64,000 nucleotides of DNA from assembly GCF_000745965.1 (NCBI RefSeq), contig NZ_JQKI01000021.1, forward strand, positions 46,011-110,010. The letters are read 5' to 3'. Source of the stretch: Edaphobacter aggregans DSM 19364 (lineage in GTDB: Bacteria > Acidobacteriota > Terriglobia > Terriglobales > Acidobacteriaceae). Of this stretch, positions 20,067-29,049 are shown in pieces (the stretch's first letter is position 1; each line of letters begins with the position of its first letter). The notes below the pieces were generated by a model. The model did no database searches. It was given only the letters and a program-made list of their open reading frames with translations, and was not told the origin of the DNA. Made by a program: the position numbers and the translations under genes.

Positions 20067-21366
20067 ATGGCAATTCGCAATTGGGTTCTTTTGATTTGTA
20101 CGTTGGCGATTCGCTTTGGGCCTGCGGAACGAATGAAACGATTGCGGTGTCGAGCGACGGTGGGCAAACGTGGGCAGTCCGACATCAGACGCGGGACGGC
20201 GACGTTCTTCTAGATATTGCTTTCGTGGATGCGATGACCGGCCACGCCGCAGGCACCGGCGGATTGTTGCTATCCACCACGGACGGCGGCACGACGTGGA
20301 TTGCGCACAACTCAGGAGGCACAATTCAGCAATTCTCGTTCTCCGATGCCCGAAATGGGATTGCGCAGATCGGCGGAGTAGTGAAGCTACTGGGGATGGC
20401 GGAGACCACTGGCAAGAGATTGATGCGATGAAGAACGACGAGCGGGTTCGACCTTTCTCCGAGGTCGAGTCTGTAGCTGCATTGAACTCTTCTCATCTAG
20501 CGGTTGCTCTTCACCAGCCCGAAGGCGAGAATATTTTTCTTTCGACTGCGGATGGAGGGAAATCATGGACTCCAACGCATGTGAGCAACACCTTTGCCGG
20601 CACCCTGCTTGTGCGCAATGGGGAGTATTGGGCGTTTGGAATCGAGTATCTCGGACGGGAGCACAATCCGGGAGGAGGTTATAGTGCTCCGGTGGCGTTG
20701 CATTCGCCTGACGCGAGGAACTGGACGCATGGTGTGCGAGCGACCACCGAATTTCAAGCTTGTACGACGCAGGGGTGCATACTTCCATACGGTGTGATCG
20801 AGGTTTTGTACGGCGAGTCGGAGCGAATCTTCTCGCTCCCTCAAAATCTGCCGACAACGTCGAAATGGGCCATGGTGGGTACGAAAGTGTGCATTGTGGA
20901 TGACGGGCTGGAGTGCGGAAGCGCGATTGCTTCGAATTCGCCGCAGCCAGCACCGGAGGATGCAACGTCGGCGATGTTTCAGGTGGCATACAACGAGCGA
21001 TATCTGGACGGCTGTCTTGAGTGCCACCTGGGGGTGATGACGCCTGATCCGGCTTTTGCTGGACGTACGTTCTCTTTGCCGGGTGTCGTTGCGGCATTCA
21101 CACAGAGAAGGGACGGGACTGTCGAAGATGTATCGGTCAACGGTCTTCCTAGCAAGCACCTGGCGGACGAGATATCTGGACAAATCTCAGGGTGGTTGCT
21201 GGAGCCCGCACACGATGGGACTGCTACGACCCCAATGCGGCGCGAGGTGAAGTTGCATGTCTCGTGTTTCGCAGGTTTTCCGGGGCATGCTGAGACGGCC
21301 AATTGTTCGGTTCGGCCAGCCGAGGGCGGGTCGAATGTTGGGCCTTCCGTCATGGTGATGAAGTGA
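20067..21366 (+). pseudogene. Frameshifted Ycf48/BNR-like repeat protein with TonB-like C-terminal domain
   Basis: Two frames together encode one protein. The first carries WACGTNETIAVSSDGGQTW and LLSTTDGGTTW, the second ATGDGGDHWQEIDAMK and IFLSTADGGKSWTPTHV, which are repeats of the Ycf48/BNR beta-propeller type. The change of frame is near 20394-20396, where one missing base (AAGCTAC read as AAG-GCT-AC) would restore VKATGDGGDHW. At the 5' end ATG 20067 gives a signal-like MAIRNWVLLICTLA in a third frame, so a second disruption there is possible. The C-terminal region has GTVEDVSVNGLPSKHLADEI and REVKLHVSC, resembling a TonB C-terminal fold. It may be a decaying secreted propeller protein or the result of sequencing errors. 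Confidence 0.65.
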
Positions 21367-21378
21367 GCACGTAATAGG

Positions 21379-21406
21379 AAGGGGCCGCCTGATGGCAGCC
21401 CCTTTT
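21379..21406. terminator. Bidirectional terminator between the Ycf48-like pseudogene and sod
   Basis: AAGGGGCCGCC (21379-21389) pairs with GGCAGCCCCTT (21394-21404) with one mismatch around TGAT, followed by TT on the plus strand. It lies between two converging genes. Confidence 0.75.
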
Positions 21407-21424
21407 GCTTGTGCTGTATGAGGT

Positions 21425-22042
21425 TTACTTGTAGGATTTCGCGATTTCGAAGCGATTGTTGATCTCTTCCCAGTTGACGGTGTTCCACCAGGCGGCCAGG
21501 TAGTCGGGGCGGCGGTTCTGGTACTTGAGGTAGTAGGCGTGCTCCCAGACGTCGTTGCCGAGGATGGGGTAGGAGCCCTGGGAGATGGGGTTGTCCTGGT
21601 TGGCGCTGGTGACGATCTGGAGCTTTCCGCCCTTGAAGATGAGCCAGCCCCAGCCGGAGCCGAACTGCTTGGCGGTGGTCTCGTTGAAGAGCTTCTTGAA
21701 GGAGTCGAAGTCGCCGAAGTCGGCCTTGATCTGCTGGGCGATGGCACCGATGGGCTCGCCGCCGCCCTTGGGCTTCATGATCTGCCAGAACATGGTGTGG
21801 TTGACGTGGCCGCCGCCGTTGTTCTGAACGACCTTGCGGACGTCTTCGGGGATGGCGTTGAGGTCCTTGAGGAGGTCTTCGGGTGACTTGCTGCCGAGGT
21901 CGGGGTGCTTGTCGACGGCGCCGTTGAGGTTGGTGACGTAGGCCTGGTGGTGCTTGTCGTGGTGAAGCTTCATGGTCGCTTCGTCGATGTGGGGCTCAAG
22001 CGCGGCGTAGTCGTAGGGCAAGGGGGGAAGTTCGTAAGCCAC
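21425..22042 (-). CDS. Superoxide dismutase, Mn/Fe family
   Basis: A 205-residue Mn/Fe superoxide dismutase converting superoxide to peroxide and oxygen. Metal ligands are visible as the His in [13 protein letters not shown], the His in [11 protein letters not shown], and Asp and His in [31 protein letters not shown] and TSANQDNP favour manganese or a cambialistic enzyme over iron, but metal use cannot be settled by sequence. No signal peptide, so it is cytoplasmic. The start is GTG at 22042 with AGGAG at good spacing (AGGAGACGACA before GTG). It is a single gene convergent with the broken Ycf48-like gene. Confidence 0.95.
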   Translation of the reverse strand: MAYELPPLPYDYAALEPHIDEATMKLHHDKHHQAYVTNLNGAVDKHPDLGSKSPEDLLKDLNAIPEDVRKVVQNNGGGHVNHTMFWQIMKPKGGGEPIGAIAQQIKADFGDFDSFKKLFNETTAKQFGSGWGWLIFKGGKLQIVTSANQDNPISQGSYPILGNDVWEHAYYLKYQNRRPDYLAAWWNTVNWEEINNRFEIAKSYK

Positions 22043-22406
22043 TGTCGTCTCCTGTGTGTGTTCGTGGCCGGCCTGTCCTCAAGGTGCTTTGGGGGCCGGG
22101 CGGTTCGATTGTTTGGGCGTTCCGATTGTTTGAGATGCCAGCGACGCGCGGTGCGATGCAATTCGGAGCGCGCTCTGTTTTTTGTTGTGACCCCGGTCAT
22201 GATAACGCAATCTAAGGATCGACATGCTTTTGCGGACGACATCGACGTCGAACATTTCCTGAGCAGTTCAGCTTACGAGAAATCGAGAACTCGCGAAATT
22301 TCACGACTCGCTTTGCTGCTGATCGTTTGGTTACAACGCGATGTGAATGGCATAGATATTGCACTCCCCTCGTCCGGGGAAACGGCAGGGAGGGATTTGC
22401 GCTTTA
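22043..22406. other. Intergenic region between sod and the glucoamylase gene
   Basis: This 364-base divergent gap should hold both promoters. It has a near-exact direct repeat, TTCGATTGTTTG at 22104-22115 and TCCGATTGTTTG at 22121-22132, 17 bases apart start to start, about 65-90 bases upstream of the sod start. That placement could suit a regulator binding two turns of helix. No gene is convincing; a 172-codon ORF here has no ribosome site. Confidence 0.4.
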
Positions 22407-24857
22407 ATGACAATCATGAGTGATCTTTCGACGAGTTATCGCTGGTTGGATGATGATGGTGCGGCCTTTGGGGCCCCGGGGCTGGAGCCGCGATGGACGT
22501 CGAGCCGGAAGGACGCGGTGGGGACAGCGTACTCGGCCTCGAGCTGCGTGTGGTACACGCTGTCGCATGGGACGCTGAACGAGATTTACTACCCGACGAT
22601 CGACCGTCCGCAGACGCGGGACATGGAGCTGCTGTTCACCGACGGTGAGACGTTTGTGCATGAAGAGAAGCGGGATCTCGAATGCGCGTTCGAATATGTG
22701 GACGGCGATGCGCTGGCGGTGCGGCTGGTGTCTCGAGACCGGGGCGGACGCTACAAGGTGACGAAGGTGATCCTTTCGAACCCGCACTTTCCGACAGTGC
22801 TGATGCATGTGAAGGTGGAGGGCGATGAGGAGCTGCTGTCGCGGATGAAGTGTTATGCGCTGCTGGCGCCGCATCTGGATGGCGGTGGGGCAGGGAACTC
22901 GGCGCGGAGCGTGGATGTCGCGGGGAAGCGAAGCCTGATGGCGTGGAAGAACCGCACCTATCTGGCGATGGGTGCGGACTGCGGGTTTACGCGGTCGTCG
23001 TGTGGGTATGTGGGGGCAAGCGACGGGTACCAGGACCTCTTCGACGACATGCGGATGACATGGCAGTTCGGGAGCGCGCTGGATGGCAATGTCGCGGTGA
23101 TGGGAGAGATCGACATCAGCCGGAAGCGGGAGTTCACGCTGGCGATCGCGTTTGGCGACGGGCCGCATGCGGCGCTGGCGGGGATGATGCAAAGCCTGGC
23201 GACTCCGTTTGTCGATCACCTGAAGCGGTTTCTGCTGCAGTGGAGCAGGGCGGCTTCGCCGGAGCGGCTGGCGGCGGCGGCGACCGATGGCGGGACGCTG
23301 ATGCGGATCAGCCACAACGTTCTGCTGACGCATGAGGACAAGACGTTCTCGGGAGCGTTTATCGCTTCGGCGTCGATCCCGTGGGGCGCGTCGAAGGGAG
23401 ACTCGGATTTAGGCGGGTATCACCTGGTGTGGACGCGGGACATGGTGCAGACGGCGTCGGCGCTGCTGGCGTGCGGGAGGACGGATACGGCGCTGCGGGC
23501 GTTGGTGTACCTGGCGTGTACGCAGAGGCCGGACGGGAGCTTCGCGCAAAACTTCTGGATTGATGGAACGCCGTACTGGCAGGGGATTCAGCTGGACGAG
23601 GTGGCGTTTCCGATCATCCTGGCGTGGCGGCTGTGGAAGCTGAATGGGCTGGGAAGCTTCAATGTGTTTCCGTTTGTGGAGCGGGCGGCGGCGTTTCTGG
23701 TGAAGTATGCGCCGATTACGCAGCAGGAGCGGTGGGAGGAGACGGCGGGGTACTCGCCGTCGACGCTGGCGGCGGTGATCGCGGGGCTGATCTGCGCGGC
23801 AGATATTGCGCGGGCGCATGGGGCGACGGAGCTGGGCGGGTTTCTGGAGTCGTATGCGGACTGGATCGAGGCGCATCTGGATGACTGGACGACGACGAAC
23901 GACGGGATTCTGCTGAGTGACGTGAAGCGGCATTATGTGCGGGTGTGGCCGCCGTGCGCGGGAGAGCCGTTTCACGATCCGTCGGTGCCGGAGGCGTCGT
24001 TCCGGATTGCGAACCGGGAGCCGGGGGAGAAGTATGAGTTTCAGGCGTGCGAGGTGGTGGATGCGGGGTTTCTGGAGCTGGTGCGGTATGGGATCCGGCG
24101 GGCGGACGATCCGCTGATTGTGGACTCGCTGAAGGTGGTGGATCACAGCCTGAAGGTCGAGACGCCGTATGGGCCGTGCTGGCGGCGCTACAACCACGAC
24201 GGCTACGGACAGAAGAAGGACGGCGGGGCGTATGAAGGATGGGGGCAGGGGCGGGCGTGGCCTCTGCTGGCGGGCGAACGGGCGCACTACGAGCTGGCGG
24301 CGGGAGGGGACTACAAATTGCTGATTACGGCGATGGAGCGGTTCAGCTCAAAGGGCGGGATGTTGCCGGAGCAGATATGGGATGCGCCAGATATTCCTTC
24401 GGAGAGCCTGCACCTGGGGCGGTCGGCGGGAGCGGCGCAGCCGCTGGTGTGGGCGCACTCGGAGTATCTGAAGCTGTTGCGCTCGGCGTCTGATGGGCGA
24501 GTCTTCGACCGGATAGCGATTGTGGAAGAGAGATACGCGGTTCAGAAGGGGGAGCGGCGGTTCAAGAATCATCACGAGATCTATTCGGAGGCCCGTCCGA
24601 TCACGCGGATCCGGGCGGGATATACGTTGCGCATCGTGGATGCGGGGCATTTTCGCGTGGTGTATTCGACGGACAACTGGGCGACGGTGAACCAGACGAT
24701 CGCGAACATGGTGGGTCCGGCGGGTTCGTATGTAGATATCGCGACGAGCGCGAAGCAGGCTGGAGTGATTGTGTTTACGCTGGCGTGGCCGGGCGAGGGC
24801 GGACCGGACCGCTGGCTGGGAAGAAATGTAGAGGTCACGGTTGTGCCATCCACATGA
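22407..24857 (+). CDS. Glycoside hydrolase family 15 (glucoamylase-like)
   Basis: An 816-residue cytoplasmic protein (no signal peptide) resembling bacterial glucoamylase/glucodextranase. The N-terminal beta domain (TAYSASSCVWYTLSHGTLNE, YYPTIDRPQTRDME) is typical of the prokaryotic form. The (alpha/alpha)6 catalytic domain shows GYHLVWTRDMVQTASALL, GIQLDEVAFPIILAW, YEFQACEVVDAGFLELVRYG and GGMLPEQIWD, where the Glu of LPEQ is the expected general base. A C-terminal beta region follows. It would release glucose from the non-reducing ends of alpha-glucans. It lies just upstream of tkt, gnd, zwf, pgl and glk, all of which use glucose. Start 22407 (ATGACAATCATG) or 22416 are both possible; neither has a strong ribosome site. 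Confidence 0.92.
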   Translation: MTIMSDLSTSYRWLDDDGAAFGAPGLEPRWTSSRKDAVGTAYSASSCVWYTLSHGTLNEIYYPTIDRPQTRDMELLFTDGETFVHEEKRDLECAFEYVDGDALAVRLVSRDRGGRYKVTKVILSNPHFPTVLMHVKVEGDEELLSRMKCYALLAPHLDGGGAGNSARSVDVAGKRSLMAWKNRTYLAMGADCGFTRSSCGYVGASDGYQDLFDDMRMTWQFGSALDGNVAVMGEIDISRKREFTLAIAFGDGPHAALAGMMQSLATPFVDHLKRFLLQWSRAASPERLAAAATDGGTLMRISHNVLLTHEDKTFSGAFIASASIPWGASKGDSDLGGYHLVWTRDMVQTASALLACGRTDTALRALVYLACTQRPDGSFAQNFWIDGTPYWQGIQLDEVAFPIILAWRLWKLNGLGSFNVFPFVERAAAFLVKYAPITQQERWEETAGYSPSTLAAVIAGLICAADIARAHGATELGGFLESYADWIEAHLDDWTTTNDGILLSDVKRHYVRVWPPCAGEPFHDPSVPEASFRIANREPGEKYEFQACEVVDAGFLELVRYGIRRADDPLIVDSLKVVDHSLKVETPYGPCWRRYNHDGYGQKKDGGAYEGWGQGRAWPLLAGERAHYELAAGGDYKLLITAMERFSSKGGMLPEQIWDAPDIPSESLHLGRSAGAAQPLVWAHSEYLKLLRSASDGRVFDRIAIVEERYAVQKGERRFKNHHEIYSEARPITRIRAGYTLRIVDAGHFRVVYSTDNWATVNQTIANMVGPAGSYVDIATSAKQAGVIVFTLAWPGEGGPDRWLGRNVEVTVVPST

Positions 24858-24934
24858 AAGGACTGGGAATGCAGTAATGCAGCCGGTCCCTGTACACTGA
24901 AGCGGATGTCTTGAAACGAGAAAACACCAAGATT

Positions 24935-24957
24935 GAGCGCGCACTTTTTGCGCGCTC
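24935..24957 (+). promoter_or_regulatory. Leader hairpin just before tkt
   Basis: GAGCGCGCA pairs perfectly with TGCGCGCTC around CTTTT, ending 18 bases before the tkt ATG and immediately before its ribosome site (GAGGAAAAGGAAAAG). No T-run follows, so it is more likely an mRNA 5' structure than a terminator. Confidence 0.45.
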
Positions 24958-24975
24958 TGAGGAAAAGGAAAAGTA

Positions 24976-26985
24976 ATGAGCACACAGCAGATTGAGATCG
25001 ACCAGCAGAATGCGATAGACCAGCTTTCTATCAACGCTCTCCGTTTTCTCGCCGTGGATGCGGTGGAAAAGGCCAAGTCGGGGCATCCCGGCGCTCCGCT
25101 GGGCTGCGCGCCGATTGCCTACCTGCTGTATCACAAGCTGATGAACCATGATCCTTCGGACCCGAAGTGGATCAACCGCGACAGGTTTGTGCTGTCGAAC
25201 GGTCATGCTTCGGCGCTGCTGTACAGCGTGCTTCATCTGTCGGGGTATGAGCTGCCGATGTCGCAGCTGGAGCAGTTCCGCCAGTATGGATCGCACACGC
25301 CGGGGCATCCGGAGTATGGCGAGGCTGCGGGCGTGGAGGTGACGACCGGCCCGTTGGGACAGGGATTTGCGATGGCGGTGGGTATCGCCACGGCGGAGAA
25401 GCACATGGGCGCCGTGTATAACCGCGACGGGCACGCGATCATCGACCACTTCACGTATGTGCTTTGCGGCGACGGCGACCTGATGGAGGGCATCTCGCAC
25501 GAGTCGGCATCGCTGGCGGGGACGCTGGGGTTGGGCAAGCTGATTGTGCTGTACGACGACAACCTGATCTCGCTGGATGGGCCGACGGAGTTGAGCTTTA
25601 CCGAGAACGTGAGCGAGCGCTTCCGGGGCTACCACTGGCATGTGCAGATGGTGGACGACGGCAACGACCTGGAGGCCATCGAGGCGGCGATCAAGGCGGC
25701 GCAGGCGGAGACGACGAGGCCCTCGCTGATCCGGGTTCGCACGGTGATCGGATACGGCAGCCCGAAGGCGGGGACGAGCAAGGTACACGGCGAGGCGCTG
25801 GGCGCAGACGCGGTGAAGGCGACGAAGAAGAATCTCGGCTGGCCTGAGGACAAGACGTTCTACGTGCCCGAGGAGGCCGCGAAACACTGGGCTGAGGCGA
25901 AGGCGAAGGGCAAGAAGGTGAAGGCCGAGTGGGAGGCTGGATTCGTCGAGTACAAGATGGCGTATCCGGAGCCGGCGGCGGAGTTTGAGCGCGTGATCAA
26001 GGCCGAGCTGCTTCCTGGCTGGGAGAAGAAGATTCCTTCGTTCCCCGCGGACAAGCCGGTGGCGACGCGCAACGCGGGCCAGGTGGTGATGAACGCGATT
26101 GCGGGCGTGGTGCCGGAGTTGTTTGGCGGCGCGGCGGATTTGACGGCTTCGACGAAGACGATCTTCAAGGACTCAGGAAACTTCCATGTGGACCCGAAGG
26201 GGCGCAATGTGTACTTCGGGGTGCGTGAGTTTGGTATGTGCGCGATGGTGAACGGCATGGCGGCGCATGGCGGGCTGATTCCGTTTGGCTCGACGTTCTT
26301 TGTGTTTTCAGACTATGCGCGATCGGCGATCCGGATGTCGGCGCTGATGAACGCCCACTCGCTGTTTGTGTTCACGCATGATTCGGTGGGCCTGGGCGAG
26401 GACGGACCGACGCATCAGCCGATCGAACACCTGATGAGCCTGCGGCTGATTCCGCACCTCACGGATTTTCGTCCGGCGGATGCGAACGAGACGGCGGCGT
26501 GCTGGCAGCTGGCGCTCGAGCGCAAGAGCCCGAGCTTCATGGCGCTGTCGCGGCAGGACCTTCCGGTGCTGGACGCGGCGAAGTACAAGGTGAACGAGGG
26601 TGTGAGGAAGGGCGCGTATGCGCTGGATAACTCGGGCAAGGACATCATCCTGATCGCGACAGGCTCGGAGGTCTCGCTGATCATGAAGGCGGCGGAGGAG
26701 TTGAAGGCTGCGGGCATCAACGCGACCGTGGTCTCGATGCCGAGCTTCCGGCTGTTCGATGAGCAGGACGCGGCTTACAAGGCTTCGCTGTTCCCGGAGA
26801 ACACTCCGAAGCTGGCGGTAGAGGCCGGCGCGACGATGGGCTGGTACAAGTACATCGGCCACAACGGCGGCGTGATCGGCATTGACCGGTTCGGCGCTTC
26901 CGCCCCGGGATCGATTGCGCTGGAGAAGCTGGGGATCAGCGTGGCGCATGTGGTCGAAGAGGCGAAGAAGCTGGTGAAGAAGTAA
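24976..26985 (+). CDS. tkt: Transketolase
   Basis: A 669-residue thiamine diphosphate enzyme of the non-oxidative pentose phosphate pathway that moves two-carbon units between sugar phosphates. The ThDP-binding motif is CGDGDLMEGISHESASLAGT ending in LYDDN, and the pyrimidine domain has DSVGLGEDGPTHQPIEHLMS. Other hallmarks are GHPGAPLGCAPIAYLLY, SNGHASALLYS, GPLGQGFAMAVG and the C-terminal GWYKYIGHNGGVIGIDRFGA. The ribosome site is AAAAGGAAAAG. A short hairpin precedes it and a terminator follows. It opens the pentose phosphate run of genes. Confidence 0.97.
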   Translation: MSTQQIEIDQQNAIDQLSINALRFLAVDAVEKAKSGHPGAPLGCAPIAYLLYHKLMNHDPSDPKWINRDRFVLSNGHASALLYSVLHLSGYELPMSQLEQFRQYGSHTPGHPEYGEAAGVEVTTGPLGQGFAMAVGIATAEKHMGAVYNRDGHAIIDHFTYVLCGDGDLMEGISHESASLAGTLGLGKLIVLYDDNLISLDGPTELSFTENVSERFRGYHWHVQMVDDGNDLEAIEAAIKAAQAETTRPSLIRVRTVIGYGSPKAGTSKVHGEALGADAVKATKKNLGWPEDKTFYVPEEAAKHWAEAKAKGKKVKAEWEAGFVEYKMAYPEPAAEFERVIKAELLPGWEKKIPSFPADKPVATRNAGQVVMNAIAGVVPELFGGAADLTASTKTIFKDSGNFHVDPKGRNVYFGVREFGMCAMVNGMAAHGGLIPFGSTFFVFSDYARSAIRMSALMNAHSLFVFTHDSVGLGEDGPTHQPIEHLMSLRLIPHLTDFRPADANETAACWQLALERKSPSFMALSRQDLPVLDAAKYKVNEGVRKGAYALDNSGKDIILIATGSEVSLIMKAAEELKAAGINATVVSMPSFRLFDEQDAAYKASLFPENTPKLAVEAGATMGWYKYIGHNGGVIGIDRFGASAPGSIALEKLGISVAHVVEEAKKLVKK

Positions 26986-26991
26986 GAAGAG

Positions 26992-27025
26992 CGGGCGAGG
27001 GATATCTTCCTCGCCCGTTGTTTTG
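26992..27025 (+). terminator. Rho-independent terminator after tkt
   Basis: CGGGCGAGG (26992-27000) pairs with CCTCGCCCG (27009-27017) around an 8-base loop and is followed by TTGTTTTG. It starts 7 bases after the tkt stop. Confidence 0.85.
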
Positions 27026-27146
27026 CCCTGGGGAGCGCATCAAGCCACTGGGTGCGAGCATCCAAAGCACGTACAGACAAGAGCGCTGGATCAGGCGGGG
27101 CGACTGGATAACAGGACGAATGCGCAGTCAGCTTTCTGGAGAGAGC

Positions 27147-28001
27147 ATGGAAGAGAAGAAGAATCCACGGACCTGGTTTATCACGGGAAGCTCGAGCGGG
27201 TTTGGCCGCCTGTTGGCGGAAGAGGTCTTGAAGTCCGGCGACAACGTGGTGGCGACGGCGCGCAGGGTGGAACAGGTGGACGATCTGGAACGGAAGTATC
27301 CGGGTCATGCGCTGGCGCTTCCACTGGATGTGACGAAGCAGGAGCAGGTGGATTCCGCGGTGGTGAAGACACTGGAGCGCTTTGGTCGCGTGGATGTGCT
27401 GGTGAATAACGCTGGATATGGCGTGCTGGGCGCGATCGAAGAGGTCTCCGAGGCTGAATTTTCGCCGATGTACGAGACGAATGTGTTCGGACTGCTGCGC
27501 GTGACACGTGCGTTTCTGCCGCAACTTCGCAGGCAGAGGAGCGGGCACATTCTGAATCTGTCGTCGATCGGAGGATTGACGGCGGGGCCGGGATGGGGGC
27601 TGTACCAGGGCACGAAGTTTGCGGTGGAGGGATTGTCAGAGGCGCTAGCCCAGGAGGTGGCGCCGCTGGGGATCAAGCTGACGATTGTCGAGCCCGGGCC
27701 TTTTCGTACGGACTTTCTGGGGCGGTCGGGTGTTGCGGCTGCGAAGAGGATTGAGGACTACGACGCGACGGCGGGCAACGCACGGCGCTATCTGAAGGAC
27801 CAGGACGGCAAGCAGCCGGGCGATCCGCTGAAGGCGGTACACGCGATGATGCAGGTGGTGGATGAGGAGAATCCGCCGCTGCGGCTGTTGCTGGGAGCGG
27901 GAGCTTTGAAGCGGGTTCGCGAAAAGATTGAGAAGTGGCAGAGGGAGCTTGCCGCCTGGGAGCAGGTGACGGTGGGCGCGGATTTTCCTCCGGGACAGTG
28001 A
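27147..28001 (+). CDS. SDR family oxidoreductase
   Basis: A 284-residue short-chain dehydrogenase: WFITGSSSGFGRLLAEEVL binds the dinucleotide, VLVNNAGYGVLGAIEE is the NNAG segment, the Ser is in ILNLSSIGGLTA and the catalytic pair is YQGTK in GLYQGTKFAVEGL. The C-terminal 60 residues (DPLKAVHAMMQVVDEENPPL, RLLLGAGALKRVREKIEKWQ) are the pattern of the oxidoreductase subgroup common in soil bacteria. Start 27147 follows GGAGAG; an open frame runs back to 27018 without one. It lies between tkt and gnd in the same direction but after the tkt terminator. Its substrate is unknown. Confidence 0.9.
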   Translation: MEEKKNPRTWFITGSSSGFGRLLAEEVLKSGDNVVATARRVEQVDDLERKYPGHALALPLDVTKQEQVDSAVVKTLERFGRVDVLVNNAGYGVLGAIEEVSEAEFSPMYETNVFGLLRVTRAFLPQLRRQRSGHILNLSSIGGLTAGPGWGLYQGTKFAVEGLSEALAQEVAPLGIKLTIVEPGPFRTDFLGRSGVAAAKRIEDYDATAGNARRYLKDQDGKQPGDPLKAVHAMMQVVDEENPPLRLLLGAGALKRVREKIEKWQRELAAWEQVTVGADFPPGQ

Positions 28002-28115
28002 GACTGCGGTTCGTGAGGTATTTGGGCGGCGCAGGCGTTGGTTCTGGTTCGAGTGCGCTGATGGACGCGAAGGATTCTCAACACGGCATCGCCGTCTAGC
28101 AAGAAAGGAAGGATG

Positions 28116-29021
28116 ATGGAACTCGGAATCATTGGACTCGGCAAGATGGGCTTCAATATGGCGGAGCGCCTGAAGCTGGCCGGACACAAGGTGGTCGGCT
28201 TCGACTTCAACAAGGAGGCCACGGCGAAGCTGACGACGAACGGATCGCTGGGCGTGATTTCATTGGAGGAGCTGGTGGCGAATCTGCAGGCGCCGCGTGC
28301 GATCTGGATCATGGTTCCTTCGGGCGATCCGGTGGACCACACGATTCAGAGCCTGGAGGGCCTGCTGTCGCAGGGCGACACGATCATCGATGGCGGCAAC
28401 TCGAACTATAAGGACACGCAGCGGCGCCATGCGCAGGTGAAGTCAACCGGCCTTGAGTATGTGGACTGCGGGACGTCCGGCGGCGTGTGGGGGCTGAAGG
28501 AGGGCTACAGTCTGATGATCGGCGGCGATAAGGCTCCAGTGGAGCGGCTGACGCCGATCTTTCAGGCGCTGGCGCCTTCGCCGACGGAGGGCTGGGGCCA
28601 TGTGGGGCCTTCGGGTTCGGGGCATTTTGTGAAGATGGTGCACAACGGTATCGAGTACGGCCTGATGCAGGCGTACGCGGAGGGCTTTTCGGTTATGAAG
28701 GCGAAGGAGCCGCTGCATCTCGATCTGACGCAGATTGCGCACATCTGGCAGAAGGGTTCGGTGGTGCGGTCGTGGTTGCTGGATTTGACGGCGGATGCGC
28801 TGGACAAGAATCCGACGCTGGCGGGGTTGGAGGCGTGGGTTCCGGACTCGGGCGAAGGCCGGTGGACGGTGATGGAGGCGATCGACCTGAATATTTCTGC
28901 GCCGGTGATTACGGAGTCGCTGATTCGCCGGCTGCGGTCGCGCGAGGAGAACAACTTTACGGATCGCATGATCTCGATCATGCGCGGCGCCTTTGGCGGT
29001 CACGAGGTCAAGAAGGCCTAA
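28116..29021 (+). CDS. gnd: 6-phosphogluconate dehydrogenase, short (decarboxylating) form
   Basis: A 301-residue enzyme converting 6-phosphogluconate to ribulose 5-phosphate with release of CO2. The N-terminal Rossmann motif is MELGIIGLGKMGFNMAERL; the 6PGDH core shows IIDGGNSNYKDTQRR, DCGTSGGVWGLKEGYSLMIG, GSGHFVKMVHNGIEYGLMQA and EGRWTVMEAIDLNISAPVIT. At about 300 residues it belongs to the shorter group (GndA/YqeC-like) rather than the 470-residue form; that group often prefers NAD, which is family knowledge. Two consecutive ATGs occur at 28113 and 28116; 28116 gives better spacing from AAAGGAAGG. zwf follows after 28 bases. Confidence 0.94.
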   Translation: MELGIIGLGKMGFNMAERLKLAGHKVVGFDFNKEATAKLTTNGSLGVISLEELVANLQAPRAIWIMVPSGDPVDHTIQSLEGLLSQGDTIIDGGNSNYKDTQRRHAQVKSTGLEYVDCGTSGGVWGLKEGYSLMIGGDKAPVERLTPIFQALAPSPTEGWGHVGPSGSGHFVKMVHNGIEYGLMQAYAEGFSVMKAKEPLHLDLTQIAHIWQKGSVVRSWLLDLTADALDKNPTLAGLEAWVPDSGEGRWTVMEAIDLNISAPVITESLIRRLRSREENNFTDRMISIMRGAFGGHEVKKA

Positions 29022-29049
29022 CTTTCAGGAGTTTTGAAGGGAGTACGAT

